From assembly GCA_015680685.1 (NCBI GenBank), contig MNCI01006623.1:101573-163572 (forward strand): a stretch of DNA of 62,000 bases. Reading direction: 5' to 3'. The stretch's first letter is position 1. Every line of letters begins with the position of its first letter. The notes under the pieces were generated by a model. It made no database searches. It was not told the origin of the DNA and saw nothing but the letters and a program-made list of their open reading frames with translations. The translations under genes and the position numbers were made by a program. Of the stretch, positions 35,021-45,399 are shown in pieces. The stretch comes from Gnetum montanum. Taxonomy: Eukaryota; Streptophyta; Gnetopsida; Gnetales; Gnetaceae.

Positions 35021-35400
35021 GACAAGCACAACATTATGAATGGTTGAAATCTTAGCAAAATAAGGGTTCAATGTTGGCTACATGGAAGAATGAATGTTTC
35101 CACATTAAAGATTGATGCTTTCTACTACAAAACTATATTTTGAAGCTCTCCACCAATGTGTTGTTTAAGTAGAATGAAGATTATGGTTGAAACTTGTAAA
35201 ATTTCACAATAAAAACTCCATTAAAACCTAAACATCCATCTCTCAAACCCAATTGCCAATTCAATGCACCATAACTCTAAGTGCATTAAAGTCCAAGGGT
35301 GGAAAGTACCCCACTAGATGCCCTCACTATTGGCCTAAAAATTACATCAACACTAAGTTTTGAGCACTTTTAACACTTAGAAAAATAGCCAAACCTTAAG
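35021..35400. other. Upstream flank of the antisense gene
   Basis: About 380 bases with no gene. It would hold the promoter of the antisense gene if that gene was ever transcribed; no clear TATA box was picked out. Confidence 0.3.
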
Positions 35401-38400
35401 TACCATGCATCCACACTAGGGATACCATGCCCAATATGGATACATACCTCTCACTTCACAAAACCATTAAAACATAGCCTTTTTACCATTTTTAGTAGCT
35501 AAAACCTACCATTTTCAAGCTTGGACTCCCACAAGGGATTAGACATGACAAAACTAGACAACATTGGTTTTCACATTAGGGAAACACTCCCCAAAATGGA
35601 AGAATAGGATTAACATCCATTCTTAACCCCCAACACCCATCCAGTCTAAGTTTGATGAGTGGGTCCACATGACCTAAAACCCCTCCAAGCACCTCCGATA
35701 ACCTTCAAACCTCATCAAACCTAGTTGAAAGTAGTTGAAACCTTGGGAGGCCTCATCCACACTAAGATTCTAAGCCTTAGTGTGGATGAATGGAGAGAAG
35801 ACCAAAATTACCTAAATCAACTACCTAGTAGCCATATTTCAAAGCCTAGTACCCCCTCATAGTCTCTAGTATCCTAGATTGACCTTACAACAAGTCAATT
35901 CGCCTTTCATAGCCTATTCCATAGCTAGTGTGAAAACCTAGGAGGTATGCTAAAATGTATGTTATGACCTAAAATAGCCAAATAACCTACTTTGATGACC
36001 CTTAGACCTTGTTGGAACCCACTAAAAGCTCCAAAGACCTTAAAAGTAGTCAAAAATGGTACAAAACTACCATTCCCTTCTTATCCATGTTAGGGCCATC
36101 ATGACCAATGTGGAAGGAGGGGAGATTGCATGAGGCACCTAGGAGCCTCCAAAGTGGTGTATATTAACACTAAGCATCATATGTCGACACCAACAACCCC
36201 AAAGACTAGCATGCATGGTCAATTGGTTGTTGAGATGGTCTAGATTTGACTTTCTTGGTTCTTCCACACTAGGGAAGACTTCTTCCATGCTACCTAGCAT
36301 GGAAAATATGTGTATGGAGCTAATAAGATTAATGGGGGATCCCCAAATGTAAGAAAACAATGTTAAACTATCTAGTACTAACACCAAAACCTTGAAAACC
36401 TTTTCAAAAGCCACTAGAATTCCAAAAACCAATAAAAATCAAACCCTTAAGGTTCTTCCACACTGAGGAGGACCTCCTCCATGTTGTGTATTATAGTCTT
36501 AGTGTGGGTGAAAGGGGGAAAGCCAAAAATATTTAAGTTTATATGCAGTTTAACTTCTAGAAGCAACCTAAGCATTCCAGAAGCCACTAGACTTTTGAAA
36601 GTCACTTGAAATAATCAAAGCTTGTCCCCCTTGAATTATCCATGCTGAAGAGGATCCCATCCATGCTAAGCATACTATCCCTAGTGTGGATGGAAGGGGG
36701 AAGCCTAACAACCTTCAAAATGATCAAATTTCAACCCTAGGCATTGATAGTCAACATTGACAACCCTATGGACACACATGCATACACAAAATTGGCAAAA
36801 ATTGGTAAAAAAAATGTTCCCTAGTTCCTCCACATTGGGAGCCACCTCTTCCATGCTAGCCAACATGGAAGTAAGGGGAAACTTTGGGGAGACTACAAAA
36901 CATCCCTTAGATGCCTTAAATAGATGATAAAAAACCTTATGTGTGTCCTAGGACCTTGTTTGTGCATACTAGAATCCTCAAACTTGCCAAAATTGATCAT
37001 GAATGGTCAAAAATCCTTTACCCCTAATTTTCCACACTGAGCATCAAAACCCCAACATGGAAGAAAGGGGAAACATTAAGGACCATCTAACAACCCCTAA
37101 TGTAACCAAGTTTTGACACCATACAACAATAGTTGACACTAACAACCTTAGAGACCTACATGCATGACCATAAATGATCAAAAAAAGAAAAACGTAGCAT
37201 CCCTCAGGCTTCCATGCTAGGAGCCATCTCTTCTATGCTAAATAGTATAGAAAAAAGTGGGAAATCCAAAAAAAACCACCTAGAAAGCCTTTAAATTGAC
37301 TAGTTTTGACACTAAACCCTAGTCCTATATCCTAGCAACCTGAGGAGTACACAAGCATGGTTGATTGAGGCCAAAACTAGTCCATATCTAAGATTTGTAA
37401 TGCTTGTACACTGGGGATCCTCTCTTCCATGCTATCCAATGTGCAAAGTAAGGGAGGAAACTCATTTATGACTCATAGACACCTTAGAATAACATCAAAT
37501 GACCTTGCATGTACCTTAGAACCCTGTCAACACCCACTAGAGCCTTCAAACCTCAGGAAACTAATTCCAAATGGTTAAAAAGTTTTCCCCACTAGTATTC
37601 CATGTCAATCATAGCATTTCCATCATCAAATAAAGGGGAAAAACCTAAAAAACATTTAGAAACCCTAAGAAGTACCAAATTTTGGCCTAGAACCTTAGCT
37701 CTAAACCCAGATAACTCTGGTAGCTAACATGCATAGTCAGTTATGATCCAAATTGGTCTAAATCCAGGGTTCTTATTTCATACACATTAGATAAGGCCCC
37801 TTCCATGTTAGGTAGTGTGGAAATAATGGGAAAGGCTACTTTTCCACTTTTTGTGGAAAGATGACACTCCTAGAGATCAAAAATCTATGCTAGAGAAGCC
37901 TAGGCCCTCATAGCCTTGAAATTATGTTCATTTGACTTTGTTTTAATTCTTAAAACTCATTTCCCCTAATCTTTCATGCTGGAGTAACTTCCCTAGCATG
38001 AAAATAGGTGGGTGATACCTTACATGGCCTTGCATGACCTCCAAATATGACCAAAATTAGCCAAAAACTTGTAGAATCATGATCTATAGCCCTAGGAGCC
38101 TACAAACTCGATCAATGTGCTCCCAAAGAATCCTAAATCCATGGAATAATTTTCCCCCCATTATTCCACATTGAGGATGCTATGCTCATCATGGAAGAAT
38201 GTGGGAAAGTCATTTCAGCATATTTTGACACCCAACACTAACTTAAATGGCCTCAAAATAAATCTAAGGGATGCACAACTCTTAGATATAGGTTTTGGCT
38301 ACCTATTTGATCATGTTTGATTTTCGTTTTACTTGAATTTTGATTTTCCACACTAAGGCCCATCTCTTCCATGCTACCTAACATGGAGGCAAGGGGGTTA

Positions 38401-38650
38401 AATTTCAAAACATGCTTTTTAGCTTTTATTAACTTCCAAAGTGCCTAATTTTGATAGATTTGGCCCTACGCTACCTTGGGAAGGCCCTAGAACCTTAATT
38501 TAGGACCTCTAGATGCTCCAAAACATAATTTCCTTGGTTTCCATGCTTAGGGTCCCTTCTTCCATGCTAGTGTGGAAACAGGGGAGGCCCAAAATTAAGC
38601 CTCAAAACTCTTAATTTCTATGTCCAAATAGCCCTGACTGATGTCCAAAC
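35400..38650. repeat. About 17 degenerate ~190-bp units with palindromic cores
   Basis: The block ccacact.aggg...ttccatgcta..tagcatggaa..aagggg recurs at about 35407, 35757, 36081, 36262, 36457, 36640, 36825, 37030, 37205, 37408, 37598, 37780, 37975, 38165, 38347 and 38545, mostly 175-205 bases apart. The best core, at 36283-36304, has 10-base arms (TTCCATGCTA and TAGCATGGAA) around CC. Units also share caaattttgac and acatgcatgg-type words between cores. Copies are heavily diverged. Confidence 0.7.
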
Positions 38651-39252
38651 TCACCTAATAGCTTTGTATCCTTAAACCATGGCTGATAAGGCCTAAAACT
38701 AGCAAAATCTAATCCCTTTTAACCTATACTATCAAAATTTGATCATGCATAGCCTGATTCACTTGATTTTACCTTATTACATGATGTTTTGACTTGTTTT
38801 TGGCCTTATGTTGCATTGCTGACCTTGTTAATCTTCTCATGGCCTTTATATAGTCTTATATTTTATTTATTTTCCTTATTATAGCCTTATTTACCTCTAT
38901 TTATCATTTAATCGGTATCAAATAGTGGGGTTTAACCTTCGCTAACCACCATTTGGCACCATGTGACCATGGCCCGCTATGGCCTTAAACTAGGATCATG
39001 GTTGACTAAGGCCTAAAACTGGCAAAACTATGATCCTTTTTTATCATTTATAGCCTTATTTCTCATACTTCTCTTTTTTCTTCTTTTATATGACACTTAT
39101 TACACTTTTCTTATTTGCTTTTACCCTATTTATAGCCTTGGATGATCTTTTTTGTACTAGAATAGCATGTATTTGCATAATTTATAGCATTTTAACATTT
39201 TTTATTTACTTTTAACTAGGTGCAACTTAATGTGCTTTTGGTTCACATGTAG
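38651..39252 (+). other. Right end of the spacer, with acceptor-like site
   Basis: A pyrimidine-rich run (38770-39210, many ttttat and cctta words) ends in an acceptor-like cacatgtag at 39252. It contains ggcctaaaact.gcaaaa twice (about 38690 and 39010), matching words at 19200-19290. Confidence 0.45.
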
Positions 39253-40480
39253 GATCAAAGTATGAGTAGCTTGGAGAAGCTTGGTTTACCTTTGAGCCTA
39301 AGTGGGCCTCATGGTGATGTAAAATGATACATCAATCCTAATTGCCTAAATCTTGAGCCTGAGAGTCTTATCAATCATGTAGCCTTCATAGATAAACCAC
39401 TAGAATGGCCTAAGAACCTAGTCAAAACCCTTAACCTAGAGGTGGGTGACATAACTGAAGACTCAGAGGTTGGCGTTTCTATCACAGCACATAGTGATGA
39501 GAAGAAAACCCTTAAGCTACGTTCCTCACTGGAACCTCAATGTTCCACAAGGTGACATTAAGGCCTTCACCTGGTCATATGAGGATATGCTAGGTTTATA
39601 CCCACATTTAGTCTAGCACAACATCATAGTAGACCCTAGCATTAGACTAGTGAAGTAAAAAGTGTGCAACATTAGACCTAATTTGGCCTTAGTAGTTCAT
39701 GATGAAATCTAAAAGTTATACCAAGCTAGTTTCATTAGGGCTATTGACTATGCAAAATGGGTGTCCAACATAGGGGTAGTCCCTAAGAAAAATGGTAGTA
39801 TATGGATTTACATTGATTTCCAAGACCTAGATAAAGAAACTATCAAGGATGACTTCCCTTTGCCTAGTATTGATCAACTTATCAATACTACGGTCTAACA
39901 TGCCTTATTGTATTTTATGGATGGATTCTTGAGATATAACCAAATTAGAATCAACCCAAAGCACCAACTTAGCATGATCTTCATGACCCCTTGGGGTACC
40001 TTTTGCTATACTATGATGTCCTTTGGCCTTAAGAATCTAGAAGCAACCTACCAAAGAGCCATGACCTATATCTTCAGTGATTACATGGTAAGTTTACTTA
40101 AAAATTACATCAATGACATATCTGTTACGTCCAAAGTGGCCAATGACCATGCTCATGACCTAGACCTTGTTCTTAAATGATCCCTCAAGTATGAGCTTAG
40201 GCTCAATCCTAAGAAATGTGTCTTCAATGTCAAGAGTAGTAAGATTATTGTCTTTGTAGTATTCAAAGCAAGGATACATGTCGATCCTAATAAGATAAAG
40301 ATCATGTCCAAATTAGTAGTGCCTACCAACCTTAAGGAGCTTCAAGGACTACAAGGTATGTTACAATTTATTCATAGGTTCATTGCTAAGCTTACATATA
40401 AGCTAAAACCCATGCAACACTTGCTTAAGAAATGGATTCACTATGAGTGGATGACTCAATGCTAAGAGGCCTTTGAAAAC
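39253..40480 (+). pseudogene. Tat/Ogre-type reverse transcriptase relic (element A)
   Basis: The coding start after the acceptor-like site contains MSSLEKLGLPLSLSGPHGD, shared in decayed form with element B at 43700. RT motifs in order: DIKAFTWSYEDMLGL (about 39560), VVPKKNGSIWIYIDFQDLDK (about 39780), DDFPLPSIDQLI, MDGFLRYNQIRI (39917), TPWGTFCYTMMSFGLKN, TYQRAMTYIF and the catalytic YINDIS at 40105-40122. YVDD is expected, so the first Asp is Asn. NPKKCVFNV and GMLQFIHRFIAKL follow. Stops and a frameshift near 39540 are present. The FGLKNxxATYQRAMTYIF form is typical of the Tat lineage. Confidence 0.85.
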
Positions 40481-40900
40481 CTTAAGTAAGAGTTGGAAAA
40501 ACTATCGATAGTCTATCCTTCACAAAAGGGTAAACCATTTTATATCTACCTTGCCATCTCCAACATGCCTATTTCCTTTCTACTCTATTAGAAACATGAT
40601 GATGAGGTAGAAATGCCAATATACTACCTTAGCCATGTGTTATTTGCCCACGAGACCTGATACACTAAAGTGGAGAAGTATTGTCTAGCACTAGTCTTCT
40701 CATTAAAGAAGTGGAAACATTACCTCTTTATAAGCTAAGTCAACATCACTTGCAAAGATAATGTGCTCGAAGACATAACAACTAATATCTATGAGAGTAG
40801 CCATATAGCTCGATGGAAAGTCATAACTACAGATTTTGACCTTCATTACGTCTCTTAATCCTCTATAAAAGGTCAAGCTATAGTTGTACAACTTACAGTA
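40481..40900 (+). pseudogene. First (gypsy-type) RNase H relic of element A
   Basis: It follows RT directly. FYIYLAISNMPISFLLY (about 40540) and EKYCLALVFSLKKWKHYL (about 40676) match the degenerate first RNase H of Tat elements (LYLYLAVS and EKLALALV patterns), which is already catalytically reduced in the family. Stops are present. Confidence 0.7.
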
Positions 40901-40954
40901 TCACCCATTGATGACCAAGAAACCATAGATTTTGAGTTTCCTAACTAGCATATT

Positions 40955-41370
40955 AACATTGTTAGCCAAGTGCCCAAGGGTTATGATGTGGTCATGTACT
41001 TTGACAAAGCTTCAACTACCCATCGGACTAGTGTCGCTGCCATCATAACATTTCCATCTGGTGAAATCCAACCCTTAACCTATTGTTTTGAGTTTCCATG
41101 CATAAGCAACATAGTGGAGTGTGAGGGTTTGATCATAGGGATGATGGTGGCTTATGACCTAGGAATTAAATTCTTAACTATCAAAGGCAATTCATAACTT
41201 GTGGTTACCCAAGTAACCAAGATCTATGCATGCAAAGCTAAACACTTACAACCTTGCTATGACCTAAGGAAGTAATTATTACAACAATTTATAGATGTTG
41301 ATATCTAGCACATACCCCAAAATGAGAATACCATAGTCAATGCAATTGCAATGTTAACCCTTAGTGTTAC
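40955..41370 (+). pseudogene. Second, archaeal-type RNase H relic of element A
   Basis: A second RNase H of archaeal type after the first is a hallmark of the Tat lineage. Motifs: VVMYFDKAST (first Asp kept, about 40990), GEIQPLTYCFEF, NIVECEGLIIGMMVAYDLGI (Glu kept), LTIKGNSQLVV-like with a stop (GDSQLVV expected, so Asp is Asn), HIPQNENTIVNAIAML (ADALA expected, so Asp is Asn). The part at 40970-41197 is open for 75 codons. Confidence 0.8.
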
Positions 41371-41645
41371 CCCATATGTGTTTAGTAAGTTACCCACCTT
41401 AATCGTGGACTATGCTATTCCCATCATGTAGAGCATTGAGGATACCTTTGTGGCCAATATTAGTACTACTTCTACTAAGGAGTGGTATGATGATATCAAA
41501 TTTTACCTTATGCACGATGAATCCTCACAAGGCCAAACTACTACTCAAAAGGATGTTGTATGTAAATGTTCACAGTAGTATGTCATCGTGGATGATAACA
41601 CATTATGTCGATGGTCCTATGATGGCATATTACTAAAGTGCTTAG
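41371..41645 (+). pseudogene. Integrase amino-terminal fragment of element A
   Basis: WYDDIKFYLMHDESS (about 41483) and RWSYDGILLKCL (about 41603) match the segment that precedes the zinc-binding domain in Tat integrases (WxxxIxxYL...YRRSxDGPLLRCL). The zinc-binding and catalytic domains are missing. Sequence of a different element begins around 41645. Confidence 0.65.
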
Positions 41646-43689
41646 GTAAAATTAAAGCTAGAATAGTAGCAAAAAACTAGTCAAAAGAGCTCCACAGGAT
41701 AGGATTTTAATTGAACGTAATGAAACTTCAACTCTCACACATTGGATAGCATGTAAGCCAACTTGTGAGGGATAAAAAATATTTTCTCTCATTAAAATTA
41801 ACTATAGAACTACCATACAAGCTACCGAACTCTAAGCATTAACTTAGAAGCATCAATAAGCCAAAAAATGAAGTCAAAATCTTTCAAAACTAATATTGCT
41901 AAGTCTGACACAATGGCATATCAAGCCCACACACTAGCTAGTGTGTGGGCTCATCGTGTGAACCTCACACAAATGAACAAAAACATAAAAATTACATATT
42001 AATTTGTGAGAGGGTTTTACATAGCCTAGTAGTAGAAAGTTTAGCAGAAATTGGACCTTTTAAGTAATTAGGAGCTATTTTTTAATCCCATAAGCTAGGC
42101 AAATAGGTTCCACATGGTAGGTAGCATGTGGAGTAGTGTATAGTAGTAGTAGGAATATCCATGAGCTTCAAAAATTAATAAAAATAGTCCAAATACTTGA
42201 GGAGCACTTCTCCTTAGCCTAGGCAATGTCCTAAGAATTTGAAAGTACTAAAAACTGAGTTGAAATACCTCAAAAACTACTTAGGTAGACCCCATAGGAT
42301 GGGCTACCAATCCCACACACTGACCAATGAGTAGGCTCAGTGTGTAAGCTTTCCAATGATTGAAATGAGGCTAGGAACTATCCATTAGTTCATTGGTGCA
42401 TCTAGAAGATCCAAGATAAAAGAAAAAGCAAGGAAATAACCATAACAAGACACTTGATGATTATTCTAAAGCCCACATGATGGGAAGGTCAGCTTCACAT
42501 GATAGGAATCATGTGGGGAATCTCTAGATTCTCACCATACTTTAAACCCATTTCAAAGTGCCTAAAAAAGGTGAAAATATTGCATACAAATCCAACATTG
42601 CCTTAGGAACTTGGAAAAGTGCAAAACCTTAGTCAAAAACCTTTAGAAACTAGAAAATCTTGTTCCACACAATGGGAGCCCTATCCCACTCATTGGGTAG
42701 TGTGTGGGGTAGTGGGTGAAGTTTTCAAATAAGGAATACTATGCCAAAAAACAAATAAATTGATTGGTAAGCTTCATAAACCTTGGGATGGAGGAATAGC
42801 CAAAAACTTAACCTTTTCAAGCTAGGAATACTAGTTTCCACTTTGACATGATGGAACACCCTATCCCACACATTGGCCAATCTATGGGCTCAGTGTGTGG
42901 AGCTTTGGTAGGTTAAAAATCAACTCAAACTTATCAATTTATAGCTCGAAGTAGCCAAATAAGCCTTACAATAGCCCTACACAACCTGGAGTTGGTCAAA
43001 CTAAGTTAAAACAACCTCAAACTTGGTAAGAATTCTTTGGACATTGGGAATTTAGGTTCCAAATGCTTTGATGACATCTAGGATTGCCCACATGCTAAGG
43101 AAGTAGTCCCCACATGTTTAGAATTTAATATTTTAGCTTTTTCAAATTGTTTGACCATGAGAAGCTAGTTTTCAAGTAGTTTACAACTAATTTACATAGG
43201 TTTTTAGTCTATTTTTATTTTTAATTATTTTTATTATATTTTTACTTATTTTAACAATTTATAGCTTGCTTTTTCTAAATTTTTACTTATTTTGATCATT
43301 TATGGCTTGTTTTCAGTAGATTTTTTCTTTTTAATCATAAAATAATCAAAAACAAATAAATATTATTATATTCAACCATGTTTGATCTTGATTGACCTTT
43401 CTTAACCATATTCTACATCATTTGATAGCATTTGGCCTTTTTTGACATTGTTATGCATTATGTTAACCTCATTTGACTCTTGTTTAACCTTATTTTGCAT
43501 CATTCTACATCATCTAGGTCTTATTCTACCTTGATTTACCTAGTTTTTCCTTGTATTGTCCTGTTGTATTTAGGTTTAATCTTATACTACTATATTGTGC
43601 TCTGTTATTACTACATTTTGCCCCATTTTAACATTGTTTGACAATTTTATCATGTATATGTAACTTGATGTGCTTATGTTAACATGCAG
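41646..43689 (+). mobile_element. Element B (Tat-like): spacer with palindrome units
   Basis: Non-coding sequence whose right end (ttgatgtgcttatgttaacatgcag, to 43689) matches the acceptor context of element A at 39252. It contains about seven units roughly 190 bases apart, around 41930, 42105, 42300, 42475, 42665, 42860 and 43085, with paired cccacaca...tgtgtggg or cacatgatggg words. It is the counterpart of the 35400-38650 array with a different core word. Confidence 0.55.
41924..41951. repeat. Perfect 28-bp palindrome
   Basis: AGCCCACACACTAG followed directly by its exact reverse complement, with no spacer. It is the best-preserved core in element B's array. Confidence 0.9.
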
Positions 43690-43990
43690 GATTAAGATAT
43701 GGAGATGATAAAGTAATTTGACTAACCTTTGAACCCAAGTAAACCCTTCTTGTGATGCTAATTTAACCAAGTTTCCCCTACATGCCTAAGCCAAGAGCTT
43801 ATCAACCTTTGATCATGTGGCCTTAATATCTTAGAATGACCTAACTACCTTTGACCTTAAAGGCCAAAAACATCACAAAGGATTCCTTGGTCAAAGTCCT
43901 TATTTCAAACTATGATGGTGAGGAGAAAACTTTGAAAATCACAAGGTTTTGGAAGGCTAAAGAATGCTCCACAAGCTATAAATTTTATGT
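43690..43990 (+). pseudogene. Element B: start of the RT-side reading frame, deleted
   Basis: It aligns by eye with 39253-39520 of element A (tttgaaccca against tttgagccta, ccttcttgtgatg against cctcatggtgatg, agagctta against agagtctta, then gatggtgaggagaaaac against gtgatgagaagaaaac). RT itself is missing; the sequence passes into LTR-like material near 44000. Confidence 0.55.
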
Positions 43991-44040
43991 ATGCTAGCTT
44001 TTGGGGGCTAAAAATACTTCACTAGCTACAAAATTTGACA

Positions 44041-44425
44041 TTTTTATCTTGCATGATGGACATCATAGTTCCACACGATGGACGACATGTAAGATCAGCA
44101 TGTGGAATTTGCACTTTAGTTCCATATGATGGAAATCATAGCCTCACATGATGGGAAATGTATGAGGTCATTCTGTGGGACTTGGGCTTTAGTTTCACAC
44201 AATGGATGTTTCATTCCCACATGATGGGTAGCATATGAGGTCATTATGTGGAACTTGGGCTTTAGTTCCACATGATGGATGTTGCAATCCCATACAATGG
44301 GTAGCATATGAGGTCAGTGGATGGGAATTGGGATTTAGCTTCACATGATGGATGTTGCAATCACACACGATGGACAACATATGAGGTCAGCATGTGAGGC
44401 TTGGGCTTTTAGCCCACATGGTGCA
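44041..44425. repeat. 73-bp tandem array, about five units
   Basis: The word ctttag recurs at 44114, 44187, 44260, 44333 and 44406, exactly 73 bases apart. Each unit has two cacatgatgg-type words and an atgaggtcat/atgtgg pair. The array lies in the LTR-like part of element B. Confidence 0.88.
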
Positions 44426-45022
44426 CTTTGACCAGGAAGTCATTTGTAATGCCAAAAATTGTAAAAAAATGCAAGAGTTGTAGATTTGTAGCCTATAAAT
44501 GAAAAATTTAAAGCCATTTTTAGAGCTTTTGGAAATATTTTCTTAATAAGAAACATTTTTATCACACTTGTAGTCAAAAGATTAAGTAGCAGAAAATAAT
44601 GAAGAAGTTATTGCAGATATTCATGACCTTTCACAACCTCTTGTAGTGCAGATTGAGCAAGTAGAAAGGTGCAACCAAGTGCAAAACACAACCTACCTCT
44701 TGCACTATATTTCAAAGTCATTTCAATACTTTTGGATTTTTTAAAACCCATTGATTTGTACTCTCTAAACTTATCTTGTTTAAAGTATTTTTATCACTAT
44801 TTAATACAAAGTTTGCAATTGTTTTGGCCTTATTTTCTTTGCACTTTTTATGTGCATATTTTACAACATTCGGTAATAGATTTTTAAGTCCCTAAGTAAT
44901 CAAAAAGACCATTTAGGATGCTTTGAATCCTTTTTGAGGCTTGTGGATCCACAAGTTAAACTATCTCACATGGAATCTTTTGATTTTTCAGCACTAAATT
45001 TTCCATCATTACAATGCTAAAG
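44426..45022 (+). repeat. LTR-like end of element B
   Basis: Its last 250 bases resemble 14300-14505 of element A's presumed LTR (aagtccctaagtaatc, tcacatggaatcttttgattttt). It ends near ccatcattaca. No primer site follows, which fits a 3' LTR. Borders are uncertain. Confidence 0.4.
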
Positions 45023-45399
45023 TAATAAGTTGTGTGTGTTTAAACTTGAATTATTTAAGTTAAAAAATTAGGATGTGAATTATTAATAACATAATAGCAT
45101 GAGATAATTTCGTTAATAGATTTTCTAACATATTAAAATTAGAATACATGAAACCTAACTAATCATGCAAGATCATATCTTTTTTATGTGGTTTTCTATA
45201 CATAGTTATATCCTCAATTTAATTATCTTTCATCACTTTCCTTTCATCAACTATATGATAGAACTTAATTTATTGATGCTTAATCATGCATGTCTATATA
45301 ATACATATCTCATATTTCCATGTCCTTCATAAAATATATTTCATTCTAGGATAACTGCAATCCATTAGGTTGTCCATCTATGCACATTTTTAAAATTGA

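Larger units (their letters stand above)
18912..39252 (+). other. Protease-RT spacer, candidate Ogre-type intron (20 kb)
   Basis: Protease ends near 18911 and the RT reading frame starts after the acceptor-like ttggttcacatgtag ending at 39252. The related element B has the same acceptor context (tgttaacatgcag ending at 43689) before the same coding start. Ogre elements are known to have an intron here, but a short one. Removing the nested Athila (10112 bp with one target copy) leaves about 10.2 kb. Neither candidate donor joins directly to the downstream frame as I read it, so splicing is inference. The spacer holds an antisense gene, a nested element and a palindrome array. Confidence 0.45.

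Noticed and set aside
36139-36432. Minus-strand open stretch of 97 codons inside the palindrome array
   Set aside because: It lies across repeat units and shows no conserved domain; a by-product of the repeats.
35400-38650. Repeat-and-palindrome array considered as a CRISPR-like array
   Set aside because: Units are about 190 bp, strongly diverged and lie in a plant retrotransposon spacer; no cas genes and no constant repeats.
15265-41645. Element A considered as an endogenous pararetrovirus
   Set aside because: Gag, protease, RT, dual RNase H and integrase motifs follow the Tat Ty3/gypsy plan; no movement-protein or pararetrovirus motif seen.
44116-44380. Overlapping minus-strand open stretches with repeated HHV-type peptides
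   Set aside because: They are the translation of the 73-bp tandem array and not a protein gene; since 73 is not a multiple of three the frame changes each unit.
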